DNA of 64,000 nt, taken from NCBI GenBank assembly GCA_021794595.1, contig JAJYQN010000133.1, positions 1 through 64,000 on the forward strand, given 5' to 3'. Under the pieces are notes generated by a model, which was given only the letters and a program-made list of their open reading frames with translations, made no database searches and was not told the origin of the DNA. The DNA is from Pseudomonadota bacterium. Lineage in GTDB: Bacteria; Pseudomonadota; Gammaproteobacteria; Acidiferrobacterales; Acidiferrobacteraceae. Position numbers and translations under genes: made by a program. Of the stretch, positions 1-11,310 are shown in pieces (the first letter of the stretch is position 1; the number at the start of each line of letters is the position of its first letter).

Positions 1-125
1 TTGTCACCAAAAAACATTGACGGCACGGAAACCAGCGGGTAGCTTACGATATGGGAAACCCCCGCTCGGGGACAATATATAAAGAACCTCTACTAGGTCA
101 ATTCAAATCTAAAGCGAGAGAAACC

Positions 126-2343
<2,218 letters not shown>

Positions 2344-2349
2344 ACGGGA

Positions 2350-3081
2350 TTAGCCCGGACGGGGCTCCGAGCGCCCCAGAATCTCGGTTTCGATCTGCTC
2401 GAGACTCGTATGCCGCACGTCCTTCCCCTTCACGAGATAAATGACGTACTCGCAGATATTGCGGGCATGATCGCCGATCCGTTCCAAGGCACGCATGGCC
2501 CACATGACGTTGAGCACCCGGGAGATGGTTCTCGGGTCCTCCATCATGAAGGTGATCATCTGGCGCATGAGGCCATCGTATTCTTTATCGACCTGGCGGT
2601 CTTCGCGCGCCACCCGGACCGCGGCCTCCATGTCGAGCCTGGCGAAGGCATCTAGCGCGTCGTGTACCATTTGGCGCACATGATTACCCAGAGACTGGAC
2701 CTCGACGTAGCCGTCCTTCGGACGCTCTTCGGCCGCCAAGCGCACCGCCATGCGGCCGATTTTCTCGGCCTCGTCGCCGATCCGCTCTAAGTCGGTTATG
2801 GTCTTGATCACCGCCATGACGAGCCGCAAATCGCTCGCCGTGGGTTGGCGGCGGGCAATAATCTGATTGCATTCCTCGTCTATGGTGACGTCCATCTTAT
2901 TGACTTTATAGTCGTTTTTTATCACCTCGTCGCCCAACACCGCATCGCCCTTTACCAGCGCGGCCATGGCATCGATGATCTGCTGCTCGACAAGCCCGCC
3001 CATATGCAAGACGCGGGTACGAATGTCCTCAAGCTCCGCATTGTAACGGCGCGAAATATGGGGATTCACATGTGGCTCCAT
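2350..3081 (-). CDS. phoU: Phosphate transport system regulatory protein PhoU
   Basis: PhoU links the Pst phosphate transporter to the PhoR kinase and holds the Pho regulon off when phosphate is plentiful. The 243-aa protein shows the two-fold helical repeat, each half with an ExxxD-type metal motif, for example ERIGDEAE and ERIGDHARN. The ATG at 3081 has a good AGGAGAC ribosome site; upstream in-frame sequence overlaps pstB and is not conserved-looking. It follows pstB by 16 nt, so the two are cotranscribed. Confidence 0.95.
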   Translation of the reverse strand: MEPHVNPHISRRYNAELEDIRTRVLHMGGLVEQQIIDAMAALVKGDAVLGDEVIKNDYKVNKMDVTIDEECNQIIARRQPTASDLRLVMAVIKTITDLERIGDEAEKIGRMAVRLAAEERPKDGYVEVQSLGNHVRQMVHDALDAFARLDMEAAVRVAREDRQVDKEYDGLMRQMITFMMEDPRTISRVLNVMWAMRALERIGDHARNICEYVIYLVKGKDVRHTSLEQIETEILGRSEPRPG

Positions 3082-3097
3082 GATGTCTCCTGGCCTT

Positions 3098-3874
3098 TCA
3101 GCCGTAGCGTCCCGTAATGTAGTCTTCCGTCTGCTTCGTCGCCGGATTGGTAAAGATCGTGTTCGTGTTATCGAACTCCACGATGCGCCCCAGGTACATA
3201 AAGGCAGTATAGTCAGAAACACGGGCCGCCTGTTGCATATTGTGGGTCACGATCGCGATCGTGTAATTCTGTTTGAGCTCATAAATAAGCTCCTCGATCT
3301 TCAGGGTCGATATCGGATCCAAAGCCGAGGCCGGCTCGTCCAAGAGCAGCACTTCGGGCTTCAAGGCGACGGCGCGCGCCATACAGAGGCGCTGCTGCTG
3401 TCCTCCAGATAGGCTCATGCCGCTTTGACCGAGCTTCCCACTCACCTCGTCCCAGAGCGCCACTTGGCGCAAAGCCTCTTCCACGCGATCGTCTAGCTCG
3501 GCCTTGGGCATGCGCTCATAGAGCCGAATACCAAAGGCCACGTTCTCGTAGATCGACATGGGAAAGGGGGTCGGCTTCTGGAAGACCATACCGATCCGAG
3601 ACCGCAGACGATACAGGTCCTCGCCCGGCAAAAGGACGTTGCGGTCATCAAGCCAGATCTCGCCCGTCGCCTTCTGATCCGGGTACAGCTCGTACATGCG
3701 ATTAAACGTGCGCAATAAGGTCGACTTACCGCATCCCGAGGGGCCGATAAAGGCCGTGACCAGATTGGTGGCGATCTCGAGATTGATGTCATGCAGAGCA
3801 GCTTCCTTGCCGTAATAAAAATGCAAGTTGCGTACCGTAATCTTGCTGCCGTTACTGTTCTGCGCCGATTCCAT
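3098..3874 (-). CDS. pstB: Phosphate ABC transporter ATP-binding protein
   Basis: Cytoplasmic ATPase of the high-affinity phosphate importer PstSCAB. Walker A is GPSGCGKST, the signature is LSGGQQQR, and Walker B is [13 protein letters not shown]; 258 aa is the normal length. Its partners pstS, pstC and pstA are not beside it. The next upstream gene on this strand is a porin more than 250 bp away, so the transporter genes must be elsewhere. No Pho box was seen immediately upstream. Confidence 0.96.
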   Translation of the reverse strand: MESAQNSNGSKITVRNLHFYYGKEAALHDINLEIATNLVTAFIGPSGCGKSTLLRTFNRMYELYPDQKATGEIWLDDRNVLLPGEDLYRLRSRIGMVFQKPTPFPMSIYENVAFGIRLYERMPKAELDDRVEEALRQVALWDEVSGKLGQSGMSLSGGQQQRLCMARAVALKPEVLLLDEPASALDPISTLKIEELIYELKQNYTIAIVTHNMQQAARVSDYTAFMYLGRIVEFDNTNTIFTNPATKQTEDYITGRYG

Positions 3875-4132
3875 TATCAGGACCCCTACGGTCTCCTTGG
3901 GAAAGAGAAGGGGTTCTCATGCGTTCAGATAAGCCCCGCGCAATTATGCCACAGCTCCCCTGAGGGGGCGATTCGTACACAGCAGGACCGTTCAAACGCC
4001 GCGCACGATGGCGACGATCGGAGTAGCCCCCGCGCCTAGCCTAGGGCCACCCGGGGGCGCCCCACCCTGCGACTGGTCGAAGACCCCGGACGACCATACA
4101 GCGCAGGCCGCCCGGGGAACCCATGCCCGTCC
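3875..4132. other. Intergenic region between pstB and the porin gene
   Basis: 258 bp with no convincing gene. It must hold the end of the porin transcript and any promoter for pstB-phoU. A G/C-rich imperfect palindrome (about 4050-4065) lacks a T-run, so I do not call a terminator, and I found no consensus Pho box. Confidence 0.4.
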
Positions 4133-5401
4133 TTAGAAGTCGTATTCGACCATCAGGCGGTTATAGACAAACCGGTGAACGACCGGAATGTTATGAGCAA
4201 TACCGACCCGATCGCGGACCGAGAGCCCCTTCAGAGCGCCCTTAAGGAAGTAGGTCAGATCGAGATCGACCTCGCTGGTCCTGGCCGAGGAATAGCTGGG
4301 GGTCAGGGTATTAAAGTAATCGGCGTAGCTCGCGATAAGACGCAGCTGGTGTTGTAAAAAGAACGCCGTGGCCGCCAGCTTGACCGCGTGGCCGCTGGTC
4401 TTGCGATCGACCATGCCCTGGATCATGGAGGTCGTATACAGGGGATCGGTCGCATAGCCCGTGGTGTAAGGCGACACAACGTCGCCGTTCCCGAACGCAC
4501 CGGGGTGAGCGGGCAGATCGTTATAGCCGAGACTCAGCTCGTCGCTCCGATGCTTCACGCCGACGACCGCGCCGTAAACCGTGGCATTCACTGGGCCTAG
4601 GTACTGCGCGCCGGAACCCGTCTCGCGAATCAGCTGCGCGCCAACAAACGGCCGGAGGGCCCCGCGGCCCGGAAAGGTATAAGCGCCTTGGGCATCGGCC
4701 ATCTTGGCGAGGTCATAAAACTCGTAGCCCCAGCCTGCGACCTTCAAGCCGCCCGTGTGATAGGCGAGACCTAGTGCGGCGGCGCCGGGCTCGGTCCTCC
4801 CGGCCATGCCCGGGGTGGGGGTCCCGCCGATATTGAAGGTGCCGGTCGAGTTATAGAGGTCGGTGCGCGAGAAATGGTCGGAGGTGCGACTCTTAAAGCG
4901 CGTAAGGCGTAAGGCCGAAATCGTGAGCCCGGTGACCGGCTTTATCGCGGCAAAGAGGCCTTGGTAGGTGGCCGGGATCATGCGCGAATCAGAGGCGTTG
5001 ATCCATGGGGTCGATAACAATTGGTCGCCGGCCCGCACCAGGACGCGACGATTTTGGTATTGAAGGAAGGCCTGGCCGAAGGTGTTGATGCCGTCATACC
5101 CGGCCAGCGTCCCGTCAACGAGCGCCGGATTGCTGTGATTGAGCCCGAGGGAGTGTGCGGTATAAAAGCTCGCGCCCGCCGAAAACCCGTCTACGGCTCC
5201 ACTCAGCACATTGAGGCCACCGCCCAGGGAAAAGGCCGATTGGCCGGCTACAGGGCCGCTGTAATGGCGGGTAAAGTCATAGGCACGCAAATCGCCGTTG
5301 ATCTTCATTCCCCCAAAAAATCCCTGGCCCGCCTGGGCTGATACGGCGGCGGCCGAGGCCAGTAAGAGCCCGGCGAAAGGGGCCCAACGCATTATTCTCA
5401 T
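4133..5401 (-). CDS. Outer-membrane porin-like protein, predicted PhoB-controlled
   Basis: 422-aa secreted beta-barrel protein. The start MRIMRWAPFAGLL opens a clear signal peptide ending near SAQA. The mature part has alternating hydrophobic strands and ends in VEYDF, the terminal aromatic needed for BAM-dependent outer-membrane insertion. A GAGGAGGG ribosome site supports the ATG at 5401 over an in-frame start 72 nt upstream. A perfect Pho box lies about 90 bp upstream, so the likely role is uptake of phosphate or another anion under starvation, in the manner of OprP/OprO or PhoE. Substrate specificity cannot be read from sequence; an alginate or OprB-type porin fold is also possible. Confidence 0.7.
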   Translation of the reverse strand: MRIMRWAPFAGLLLASAAAVSAQAGQGFFGGMKINGDLRAYDFTRHYSGPVAGQSAFSLGGGLNVLSGAVDGFSAGASFYTAHSLGLNHSNPALVDGTLAGYDGINTFGQAFLQYQNRRVLVRAGDQLLSTPWINASDSRMIPATYQGLFAAIKPVTGLTISALRLTRFKSRTSDHFSRTDLYNSTGTFNIGGTPTPGMAGRTEPGAAALGLAYHTGGLKVAGWGYEFYDLAKMADAQGAYTFPGRGALRPFVGAQLIRETGSGAQYLGPVNATVYGAVVGVKHRSDELSLGYNDLPAHPGAFGNGDVVSPYTTGYATDPLYTTSMIQGMVDRKTSGHAVKLAATAFFLQHQLRLIASYADYFNTLTPSYSSARTSEVDLDLTYFLKGALKGLSVRDRVGIAHNIPVVHRFVYNRLMVEYDF

Positions 5402-5487
5402 AAACCCTCCTCTTATCGTTATGACGGCAGAACGGCGGGAGACTATCTCCCCACCCACTTCTTGTCGAGGCATGCTAAGGGCCTTCT

Positions 5488-5505
5488 ATGACAGTCTGAT
5501 GACAG
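5488..5505 (-). promoter_or_regulatory. Perfect Pho box (PhoB binding site)
   Basis: On the minus strand this reads CTGTCAT-CAGA-CTGTCAT, two identical 7-bp direct repeats with a 4-bp spacer, matching the classical PhoB recognition unit exactly. It lies upstream of the porin start, and phoB itself is 3 kb away in the same window. Confidence 0.88.
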
Positions 5506-5587
5506 CCACAAAATCAGGCCTCAGCCCCGGACTGGACGCGCTTCGAGGCGTCCGCGGGCAGGGACTTTGGGGCGCGGCCATTAGGCC

Positions 5588-5911
5588 TCAATGGGGCGGG
5601 GCCGGACTTCCGTCCAAGCGCGCGAGAAGACGCATGCCTCCGATGAGACCCTGTACGCGCGCCTCGATGTCTTGGTCGACCGCGTCTGGGGCCAGCGACC
5701 AGTGCTTATGGCGCACGCCCTGAGGGAGGCGCGGAAGGTGGCTCAAGCCTCCGGCATCGAGCGTGATAAAGAGGTCACAATCGGTGAGCGGGGGGACGTA
5801 GGACCGGGCCTCAATCCAATCCGTCGCGAGCGCCCGGGCGGAGCGCAACGCCTTTTCGGTCAAAAGGTCGTCGGCGGCAAAAAACACCACATGGGCACGT
5901 CGCTTGTACAT
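5588..5911 (-). CDS. Small protein resembling LMW phosphatase/ArsC fold but lacking the catalytic loop
   Basis: 107 aa. The C-terminal half (DCDLFITLD, then LPQGVRHKHWSLAPD) resembles the strand, proline and HxxWxLPD region of low-molecular-weight protein tyrosine phosphatases and arsenate reductases. At the N-terminus the expected CxxNxCRS-type P-loop is replaced by FFAADDLLTE, so phosphatase or reductase activity is unlikely. It begins 2 nt after the stop of the DUF481 gene, which indicates cotranscription and coupling. A regulatory or oxyanion-binding role in the phosphate block is only a guess. The similarity was recognised by eye and should be treated as tentative. Confidence 0.5.
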   Translation of the reverse strand: MYKRRAHVVFFAADDLLTEKALRSARALATDWIEARSYVPPLTDCDLFITLDAGGLSHLPRLPQGVRHKHWSLAPDAVDQDIEARVQGLIGGMRLLARLDGSPAPPH

Positions 5912-5913
5912 GG

Positions 5914-6654
5914 TTAGACCATATTATAAATCAAATCGACGGTCGTGAACGTGGAGGTGGGGGCAAACCCGGCGGGCGCACTGGAATAGTGGTCGACAAT
6001 CTCGGAGACCTTGAGGGCGAGACTGCCTGCGATAGGCGTGCTGATCCCGGTCGTCGATATGAGCAGGGTCCCGGTGCTCGCGGCCAGCACCGCCAAGCGT
6101 TGGCTGAAAAGGCTCTTATGCGAAATCCGCCACCGGTAATCGGCCGCCAACCGCACCGCCGGTACGCTCTGGGAGCCGCCCTGCAGATAATAGTTCTGGC
6201 GAAATCCGAGACCTCCGTCGACCTTGAGACGCATGTTGCCGTGCCGCAGGACACGATGGCCAACACCCACCGACTCCATTTGGTAGTGACTGTAGCCATC
6301 GAAGGGATTGCGGTCATAGCGCAGCGCCGCGAGCACGAAATTCTCCTTCTCGCCGCTGAAATACTGAGCGGCCTTCAGGTTGACGTCCAGACGGTTAACG
6401 CTGACCAGGGCCCCGCTCGCGGCATAGTTGTAGCTTAAGCGGCCGGTATAGCGCCACAAATGGTGCAAATAGCGAACCCGATCACGGCTATCCATGCTCT
6501 TCGTATTGGTCGTGCCCGTTGCGCCCTCATACCCAAAGCCGACCTGGGCACTCAGATTGTGCTTCGGGGCCACTAGGCCTTTGCTGGCGTATACGACCGG
6601 TGAGATGAGCGCGAGAGCAAGGAGCAGGGTAAGGAAGGGCTTACTAGAAAACAC
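5914..6654 (-). CDS. DUF481-type outer-membrane beta-barrel protein
   Basis: 246 aa with a signal peptide (MFSSKPFLTLLLALALISPVV, cleaved near VYA-SKG). The mature protein has the hallmarks of the DUF481/YdiY salt-induced outer-membrane family: an early GFGYEGATGTTNT segment, then LSYNY, RLDVNLKAAQYF and YDRNPFDGY strand motifs, and a late DLIYNMV strand. Function of the family is unknown. It heads a probable two-gene unit with the small LMW-phosphatase-like gene. Confidence 0.75.
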   Translation of the reverse strand: MFSSKPFLTLLLALALISPVVYASKGLVAPKHNLSAQVGFGYEGATGTTNTKSMDSRDRVRYLHHLWRYTGRLSYNYAASGALVSVNRLDVNLKAAQYFSGEKENFVLAALRYDRNPFDGYSHYQMESVGVGHRVLRHGNMRLKVDGGLGFRQNYYLQGGSQSVPAVRLAADYRWRISHKSLFSQRLAVLAASTGTLLISTTGISTPIAGSLALKVSEIVDHYSSAPAGFAPTSTFTTVDLIYNMV

Positions 6655-6984
6655 AATAGGCAGTCCTCAGAAAAGCGGCAGCACGCCGTCAAGGGTTTTA
6701 GGAAACTGCGGATCTTGTCGACACGCGACCCCGGGGTGGGCCGCCCGCATCGCAAAAACACAGACCGAGCAAAGATTGAGGCTTACCCTCGCAACCCCCC
6801 TTAAGGCTGGCCTGCCTTCCTTATAAGGGCGTCGCCGCTCAGCCACTGAGACGGGGGGCTACGAGCGGAAACGACGGGGCAGCGAACAACAGGCCATTCC
6901 GTCCCGTCATGGCCGGTCGCGCATCACAAACACAAAAAGGCCTCGGGCGAGCGCAGGGCGTCGGATAAAGCCGCTAGCCGTTCA
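6655..6984. other. Intergenic region between DUF481 gene and phoR
   Basis: 330 bp between two genes on the minus strand. No ORF with coding character was accepted. It should contain the phoBR transcript end and the DUF481 promoter. No consensus Pho box or strong terminator was visible. Confidence 0.4.
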
Positions 6985-8316
6985 TTATACCGTGGTTACT
7001 GAGGGAGACGAAGATGGCGCGCGGGCCACGAGCCGGTTCGCTGGGAAGTGGCAGGTAAAAGTGCTTCCCTGCCCGGGAACGCTTTCGATGGCTAGCCGTC
7101 CGTCGTGGCGGATCAATACCTCGTTTACGATCGACAGGCCGAGCCCGGTGCCGCCCGTGGCACGCGAGCGCCCGCTATCCACCCGATAAAACCTCTCCGT
7201 CAGAAACGGGATGTGGCGCGGAGCGATCCCTTCGCCGGTATCTTGGACGGCAAAGTGTCCACCGTTCAGGTCGGTCGCCCATGTGACGCGCACCAGCCCG
7301 CCGGCCGGGGTATGGCGAATGGCGTTGTGCACGAGATTCGTAAAGGCGCTGCCCAGCTCCTCGGGATTACCCATCAGGTCTTCGCCTTGGGCGTCGACCT
7401 CGATTCTGTGGTCGCGATCTCCGCTCAGTGCTTGGGCCACACCCTGAAGGCCGTCCACCAGGGACCGCATGTCCACGACCTCCTCATGCACCCGCGCGGG
7501 GGTGGTCTCAAGGCGCGACAGCGCCAGCAAATCGTCCACCAGGCGCCGCATGCGTTCCACCTGTTCCTGCATCAGGGCGAGATTGGCGGAAAGCTCCTCG
7601 TCTTCCTTCCCCAAGGTGTCCTGAAAGGTTTCGACAAAACCGCGGAGAACGGTAAGCGGGGTACGAAGCTCGTGGGAGGCGTCGGCCACGAAATGGCTGC
7701 GCATGTCCTCGAGCTTGATGAGGTGGGTGATATCCCGCCCGATAATGAGCTTCTGGCTGGCCCCGAACGGGATGATTTGGACCGACACGACATAGGGCTC
7801 CACCGAGCCCTTCAAGACCAACGGCTGACGGTAATCCCCGGCCTCCAGATAGGCGGTAAGCGACGGGTCGCGCACGAGATGGACGATGCGTGCGCCGATA
7901 TCGCGTTGCGCATGTAGGCCCAAAAGACGCTCGGCCGGCGGGTTGGCCCATTCGATCAAATCCCGCTGCGACAACACGACCATGGCATCGGGCATGGCGC
8001 TGGCCGCCGCCTGAAGGCGGTCGAAAAGGCCGGTGATTCGTTCCTTGTGACGCTCGCTATCGCGATCGACCCGATGAACCTCGCGGATGACCTCGTCCCA
8101 CATGCTGCCGAGCTCGGGAATGGGGCCTCCGGCGCGCCGCCGCAACCACCCATGAAGACGGCGTAGCTTGTTCAGTTGAATCAGAACGTAGAACAGAAGG
8201 GCGACCGAGAGACCGGTCAAAGCGGACCCCGCGATCCTTCCGATCACCGCGCCCACCGCACACAGAAAAAACACCCGCCACAGCTCGCGGCGTAGTTCGC
8301 GATGCACGCTAACCAT
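6985..8316 (-). CDS. phoR: Phosphate regulon sensor histidine kinase
   Basis: Inner-membrane kinase that phosphorylates PhoB when phosphate is scarce. Two N-terminal membrane segments with no periplasmic sensor domain (about residues 12-45) and a short linker precede a PAS domain (about 105-195). The HisKA box SHELRTPL has the phospho-acceptor near H215, and the HATPase domain carries [19 protein letters not shown] and GGTGLGLSI. The ATG at 8316 overlaps the end of phoB by 8 nt, an arrangement typical of phoBR operons. An alternative start at 8340 would extend the overlap. Confidence 0.94.
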   Translation of the reverse strand: MVSVHRELRRELWRVFFLCAVGAVIGRIAGSALTGLSVALLFYVLIQLNKLRRLHGWLRRRAGGPIPELGSMWDEVIREVHRVDRDSERHKERITGLFDRLQAAASAMPDAMVVLSQRDLIEWANPPAERLLGLHAQRDIGARIVHLVRDPSLTAYLEAGDYRQPLVLKGSVEPYVVSVQIIPFGASQKLIIGRDITHLIKLEDMRSHFVADASHELRTPLTVLRGFVETFQDTLGKEDEELSANLALMQEQVERMRRLVDDLLALSRLETTPARVHEEVVDMRSLVDGLQGVAQALSGDRDHRIEVDAQGEDLMGNPEELGSAFTNLVHNAIRHTPAGGLVRVTWATDLNGGHFAVQDTGEGIAPRHIPFLTERFYRVDSGRSRATGGTGLGLSIVNEVLIRHDGRLAIESVPGQGSTFTCHFPANRLVARAPSSSPSVTTV

Positions 8317-8998
8317 CCCCCGAAAATCGATAGCCCACACCCCTTACGGTCTGCACATAGCGATCATAGCCGCTGGCCATCAAAGCCTTGCGCAAACGCC
8401 GGATGTGGACATCGACAGTACGCTCGTCAATGTAAGTATTGCTGCCCCAAACCGCATCCAGGACGCGTTCTCGGCTGTGAACACGTTCCGCATGGGTCAT
8501 AAAAAAGTGCAACAGCCGAAACTCGGTAGGACCGAGAGACAGATGCTCGTCTCCGGCTAAGACCTTGTGGGTGGAGGGGTCCAATATCAGGTCCGCCACC
8601 GCCACCACATCGCCCGAAGCCATGGGCGCCATCCGCCTCAGAATCGCCTTCACCCGGGCGACCAATTCGCGCGGCGAAAACGGCTTGGTCATAAAATCGT
8701 CGGCCCCGGTGCCGAGCGCGCGCACCTTATCCTCTTCGTCGCTCCGGGCCGTCAACATGATAATCGGGACATTCTGCGTGAGCCGCTCGCGCCGCAATGT
8801 CCGGGCATAATCCACGCCGCTTACGCCCGGCAGCATCCAGTCAAGCAGGATAAGGTCCGGCAAGTCTCTCAACACAAGGGTCTGCGCCTGTTCGGTATCC
8901 GCAGCCTCGACGCAGGCGAAATCGGCCTGCTTTAGAGCAAACCGAACCATAGCACGAATCGCCGGCTCATCGTCGACAACAAGGATCTTTCCAGGCAT
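8309..8998 (-). CDS. phoB: Phosphate regulon response regulator
   Basis: 229-aa OmpR/PhoB-family activator. The receiver domain has the acidic pair DDEP (10-11), phosphorylation site D53 in LLDWMLPG, and the switch lysine in TKPFSPREL. The C-terminal winged helix ends with the DNA-contacting pattern [12 protein letters not shown] and TVRGVGYRF. It is transcribed ahead of phoR. The perfect Pho box at 5488-5505 is a natural target. Confidence 0.96.
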   Translation of the reverse strand: MPGKILVVDDEPAIRAMVRFALKQADFACVEAADTEQAQTLVLRDLPDLILLDWMLPGVSGVDYARTLRRERLTQNVPIIMLTARSDEEDKVRALGTGADDFMTKPFSPRELVARVKAILRRMAPMASGDVVAVADLILDPSTHKVLAGDEHLSLGPTEFRLLHFFMTHAERVHSRERVLDAVWGSNTYIDERTVDVHIRRLRKALMASGYDRYVQTVRGVGYRFSGDG

Positions 8999-9083
8999 GA
9001 TGTCCCCCCTGTCGTCTATTTAACACAAACAGTATGACGCTTTTGTGTCAGACGCAACGGGTGTCCGAGGAGGCCTTTGGCGC

Positions 9084-9446
9084 ATGCGCAAAAACACGGT
9101 ACGACCGACCGATATCAAGCTGCACCAAAAATCCCGCATCCTTGAGGTGACGTTCGCCGATGGCAGCCACTTTCGGTTCCCGGCCGAGTTTCTGCGTGTC
9201 TATTCGCCATCGGCCGAGGTGCGTGGCCACGGGCCGGGGCAGGAGGTTTTGCAGCTCAACAAAGAGTACGTGAACGTCGCGGCGATCGAACCGGTCGGAA
9301 CCTATGCCATATTGCTAAGGTTCGACGATGGGCACGATACCGGGATCTATTCCTGGGACCTGCTCCACAACCTGGGCCTCAACCAGGAAAAGCTGTGGAA
9401 CGAATACATGAGCCGCCTGGAACAGGCCGGACATAAACGGGCATAG
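9084..9446 (+). CDS. DUF971 family protein
   Basis: 120-aa protein of the DUF971/COG3536 family (GBBH-like N-terminal domain), recognisable from PTDIKLHQKSRILEV, FPAEFLRVYSPSAEVRGHG and GIYSWDLLHNLG. The family is often encoded beside iron-sulfur or ubiquinone genes, but its function is not established. The ATG at 9084 with GAGGAGGC upstream is preferred over a start at 9045. It lies 3 nt before ubiE, so the two are likely cotranscribed. Confidence 0.85.
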   Translation: MRKNTVRPTDIKLHQKSRILEVTFADGSHFRFPAEFLRVYSPSAEVRGHGPGQEVLQLNKEYVNVAAIEPVGTYAILLRFDDGHDTGIYSWDLLHNLGLNQEKLWNEYMSRLEQAGHKRA

Positions 9447-9449
9447 CCT

Positions 9450-10208
9450 ATGAACGAGGAACACACGGGATCGACGACCCACTTCGGCTATCGGGAGGTG
9501 GAGGAATCCGAAAAAGCGCGCCTGGTCGGCGCGGTCTTTAGCTCGGTCGCGTCACGTTACGACTTAATGAACGACCTCATGTCCGGGGGTCTGCACCGGG
9601 CGTGGAAGGCCTTGGCCATGAAAATCGCGGCCCCGCGACCGGGTGAGCAGGTCTTAGATCTGGCGGGCGGCACGGGCGATCTCGCGGCGGCGCTCGCCCA
9701 ACGCGTAGGGCCACAAGGGCACGTGGTCTTAAGCGATATCAACGGCGCGATGCTCGGGGTCGGCCGGGATCGGCTCATCGACAAAGGGCTATTCGACAAC
9801 GTGGGCCCGGTTCAAGCCGATGCCGAGCGTCTGCCCTTCCCCGACAATAGCTTCGACCTCATCACCATCGGTTTCGGACTGCGTAATGTGACCCATAAAG
9901 ACCGGGCACTGAAGGCGATGCGCCAAGCCCTGAAGCCGGGCGGCCGGTGCCTCGTCCTCGAGTTTTCCCAGCCCCGCTCCGCAGCCTTTCGTCGCCTCTA
10001 CGACGCCTATTCTTTCAACGTGGTGCCCAAACTTGGGCGGTTCGTGGCCAAAGACGAGGCCAGTTACCAGTACCTCGTGGAGTCGATTCGCAAACACCCG
10101 GATCAAGAGGGTCTCAAGGCCTTGATGGAAGACGCCGGACTCGAACGCGTGGACTATTGGAACCTCACCGGGGGTATCGTAGCCGTGCACCGAGGCTATA
10201 AATTGTAA
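9450..10208 (+). CDS. ubiE: Ubiquinone/menaquinone C-methyltransferase
   Basis: SAM-dependent C-methylation in ubiquinone synthesis (and of demethylmenaquinone where present). The 252-aa protein has the SAM-binding [12 protein letters not shown], and family blocks FGYREV near the N-terminus, [13 protein letters not shown], and [11 protein letters not shown]. Its TAA stop shares bases with the ATG of the next gene (TAATG). It belongs to a ubiE-RDD-ubiJ-ubiB run. Confidence 0.96.
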   Translation: MNEEHTGSTTHFGYREVEESEKARLVGAVFSSVASRYDLMNDLMSGGLHRAWKALAMKIAAPRPGEQVLDLAGGTGDLAAALAQRVGPQGHVVLSDINGAMLGVGRDRLIDKGLFDNVGPVQADAERLPFPDNSFDLITIGFGLRNVTHKDRALKAMRQALKPGGRCLVLEFSQPRSAAFRRLYDAYSFNVVPKLGRFVAKDEASYQYLVESIRKHPDQEGLKALMEDAGLERVDYWNLTGGIVAVHRGYKL

Positions 10209-10717
10209 TGAGGGCCGCTCTCCCCCTCGAGGAGTGCGCCGGCCCTGGTCGCGGAACCCCTAATTATGCCGGCTTTTGGCGGAGAATGACCGCCGACGTG
10301 TTTGATAATCTGCTGCTTCTGCCCATCATGTCGCTACTCGCCCCCACAAGCTGGCCCGCGCAATGGACGACCGCAGGCCTGATACAGGCCCTACGACAAT
10401 CGGCGAGCGAAGACCCGGGGCGCCAGTTTCTGGGCTTTCTGTTGGCGGTCGCCTATTCGGTGTTTTTTTGGACCCAGTACCTAGGCACGCCGGGCAAACT
10501 TTTATGCCGCTGCCATTTGGTCGATGCCAAAACGCTCGGGCCCTTATCCGTCAAACAGTCCTTATTGCGCAACTTAGGTTATCTCGTGTCATGGGGTACC
10601 CTGGGACTTGGGTTTCTCTGGATCGCCTGGGATAAGCATAAACAGGGGTTCCACGACAAAATCGCGGGCTCGGTCGTGCTCTACGTCCCGAGGACAGCAG
10701 GCAGGGGAGACGCATGA
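10208..10717 (+). CDS. RDD-family inner-membrane protein
   Basis: 169 aa. The name-giving pattern is seen as FWRRMTADVFDNLLLLPI (about residues 21-38), and the protein has about three hydrophobic segments. The late DKHKQGFHDKIAGSVVLYV block is the conserved RDD C-terminal motif. Function is unknown for most members. Both ends overlap neighbours (1 nt with ubiE, 4 nt with ubiJ), so it is translated as part of the ubiquinone operon. Confidence 0.85.
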   Translation: MRAALPLEECAGPGRGTPNYAGFWRRMTADVFDNLLLLPIMSLLAPTSWPAQWTTAGLIQALRQSASEDPGRQFLGFLLAVAYSVFFWTQYLGTPGKLLCRCHLVDAKTLGPLSVKQSLLRNLGYLVSWGTLGLGFLWIAWDKHKQGFHDKIAGSVVLYVPRTAGRGDA

Positions 10718-11310
10718 AACCGCTATTTGCCGTAGTCGAGCAGGCGGTCAACCTTCCGTTTAGACAGGACCGCGACCTTCGCAAAGGCCTGGCGCCCTTG
10801 GCCGGCCGCGTCATGCGGCTGTCCTTCACGAGACCCTCGTGGGCCCTCGATCTCACGTTTAGCGAGGAGCGCATCGCAGTCGGTCCCTTGGGCGACCATT
10901 GGGATGTCGCCTTGACGGGAACCCTGGCCCAATATATCGCCCTCGTTCGCGCAAAGCCCGAACAGGCCCAGGAGGTCATGACCGGGGGCCTGCGCATAGA
11001 AGGCGACACGGAGTGTGCGTTCGCCATAAAACGACTCTTCGGGCAGGCGCGAATCGATTGGGAAGAGGCGTTGGCCCAGGCCATAGGAGACATCCCGGCA
11101 CACTTTCTTTTTGCCGGACTCGGTCGGGCAAGGGCGGCCGTGGGCTACGCGGCGGGCCAGTTTGCCGCCAACGCCGTGGAGTTCGCGCAAGAGGATGCGC
11201 AAGCACTTCCCCGGCCAGCGGATGTCGAGGCCTTTTTGCACGAAACCAATGTCTTACGGGATGACGTGGAGCGCCTCGCGCAGCGCATCCAACGTTTAAG
11301 GCCGCGCTGA
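10714..11310 (+). CDS. ubiJ: Ubiquinone biosynthesis accessory factor UbiJ (SCP2 domain)
   Basis: 198 aa, an SCP2-type lipid-binding domain in the N-terminal half (for example TLAQYIALVRAKPEQA and MTGGLRIEGDTECAFAIKRL) and a helical tail with VEAFLHETNVLRDDVERL. UbiJ is an assembly factor of the soluble Ubi complex that presents hydrophobic quinone intermediates. The position between ubiE and ubiB supports the call. Sequence conservation in the family is low outside the SCP2 core. Confidence 0.88.
   Translation: MKPLFAVVEQAVNLPFRQDRDLRKGLAPLAGRVMRLSFTRPSWALDLTFSEERIAVGPLGDHWDVALTGTLAQYIALVRAKPEQAQEVMTGGLRIEGDTECAFAIKRLFGQARIDWEEALAQAIGDIPAHFLFAGLGRARAAVGYAAGQFAANAVEFAQEDAQALPRPADVEAFLHETNVLRDDVERLAQRIQRLRPR

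Noticed and set aside
4040-4075. Terminator for the porin gene
   Set aside because: A GC-rich palindrome is present but with no T-run on the relevant strand.
5993-6438. 149-aa plus-strand ORF opposite the DUF481 gene
   Set aside because: Antisense shadow without family resemblance; the minus-strand frame has a signal peptide and barrel pattern.
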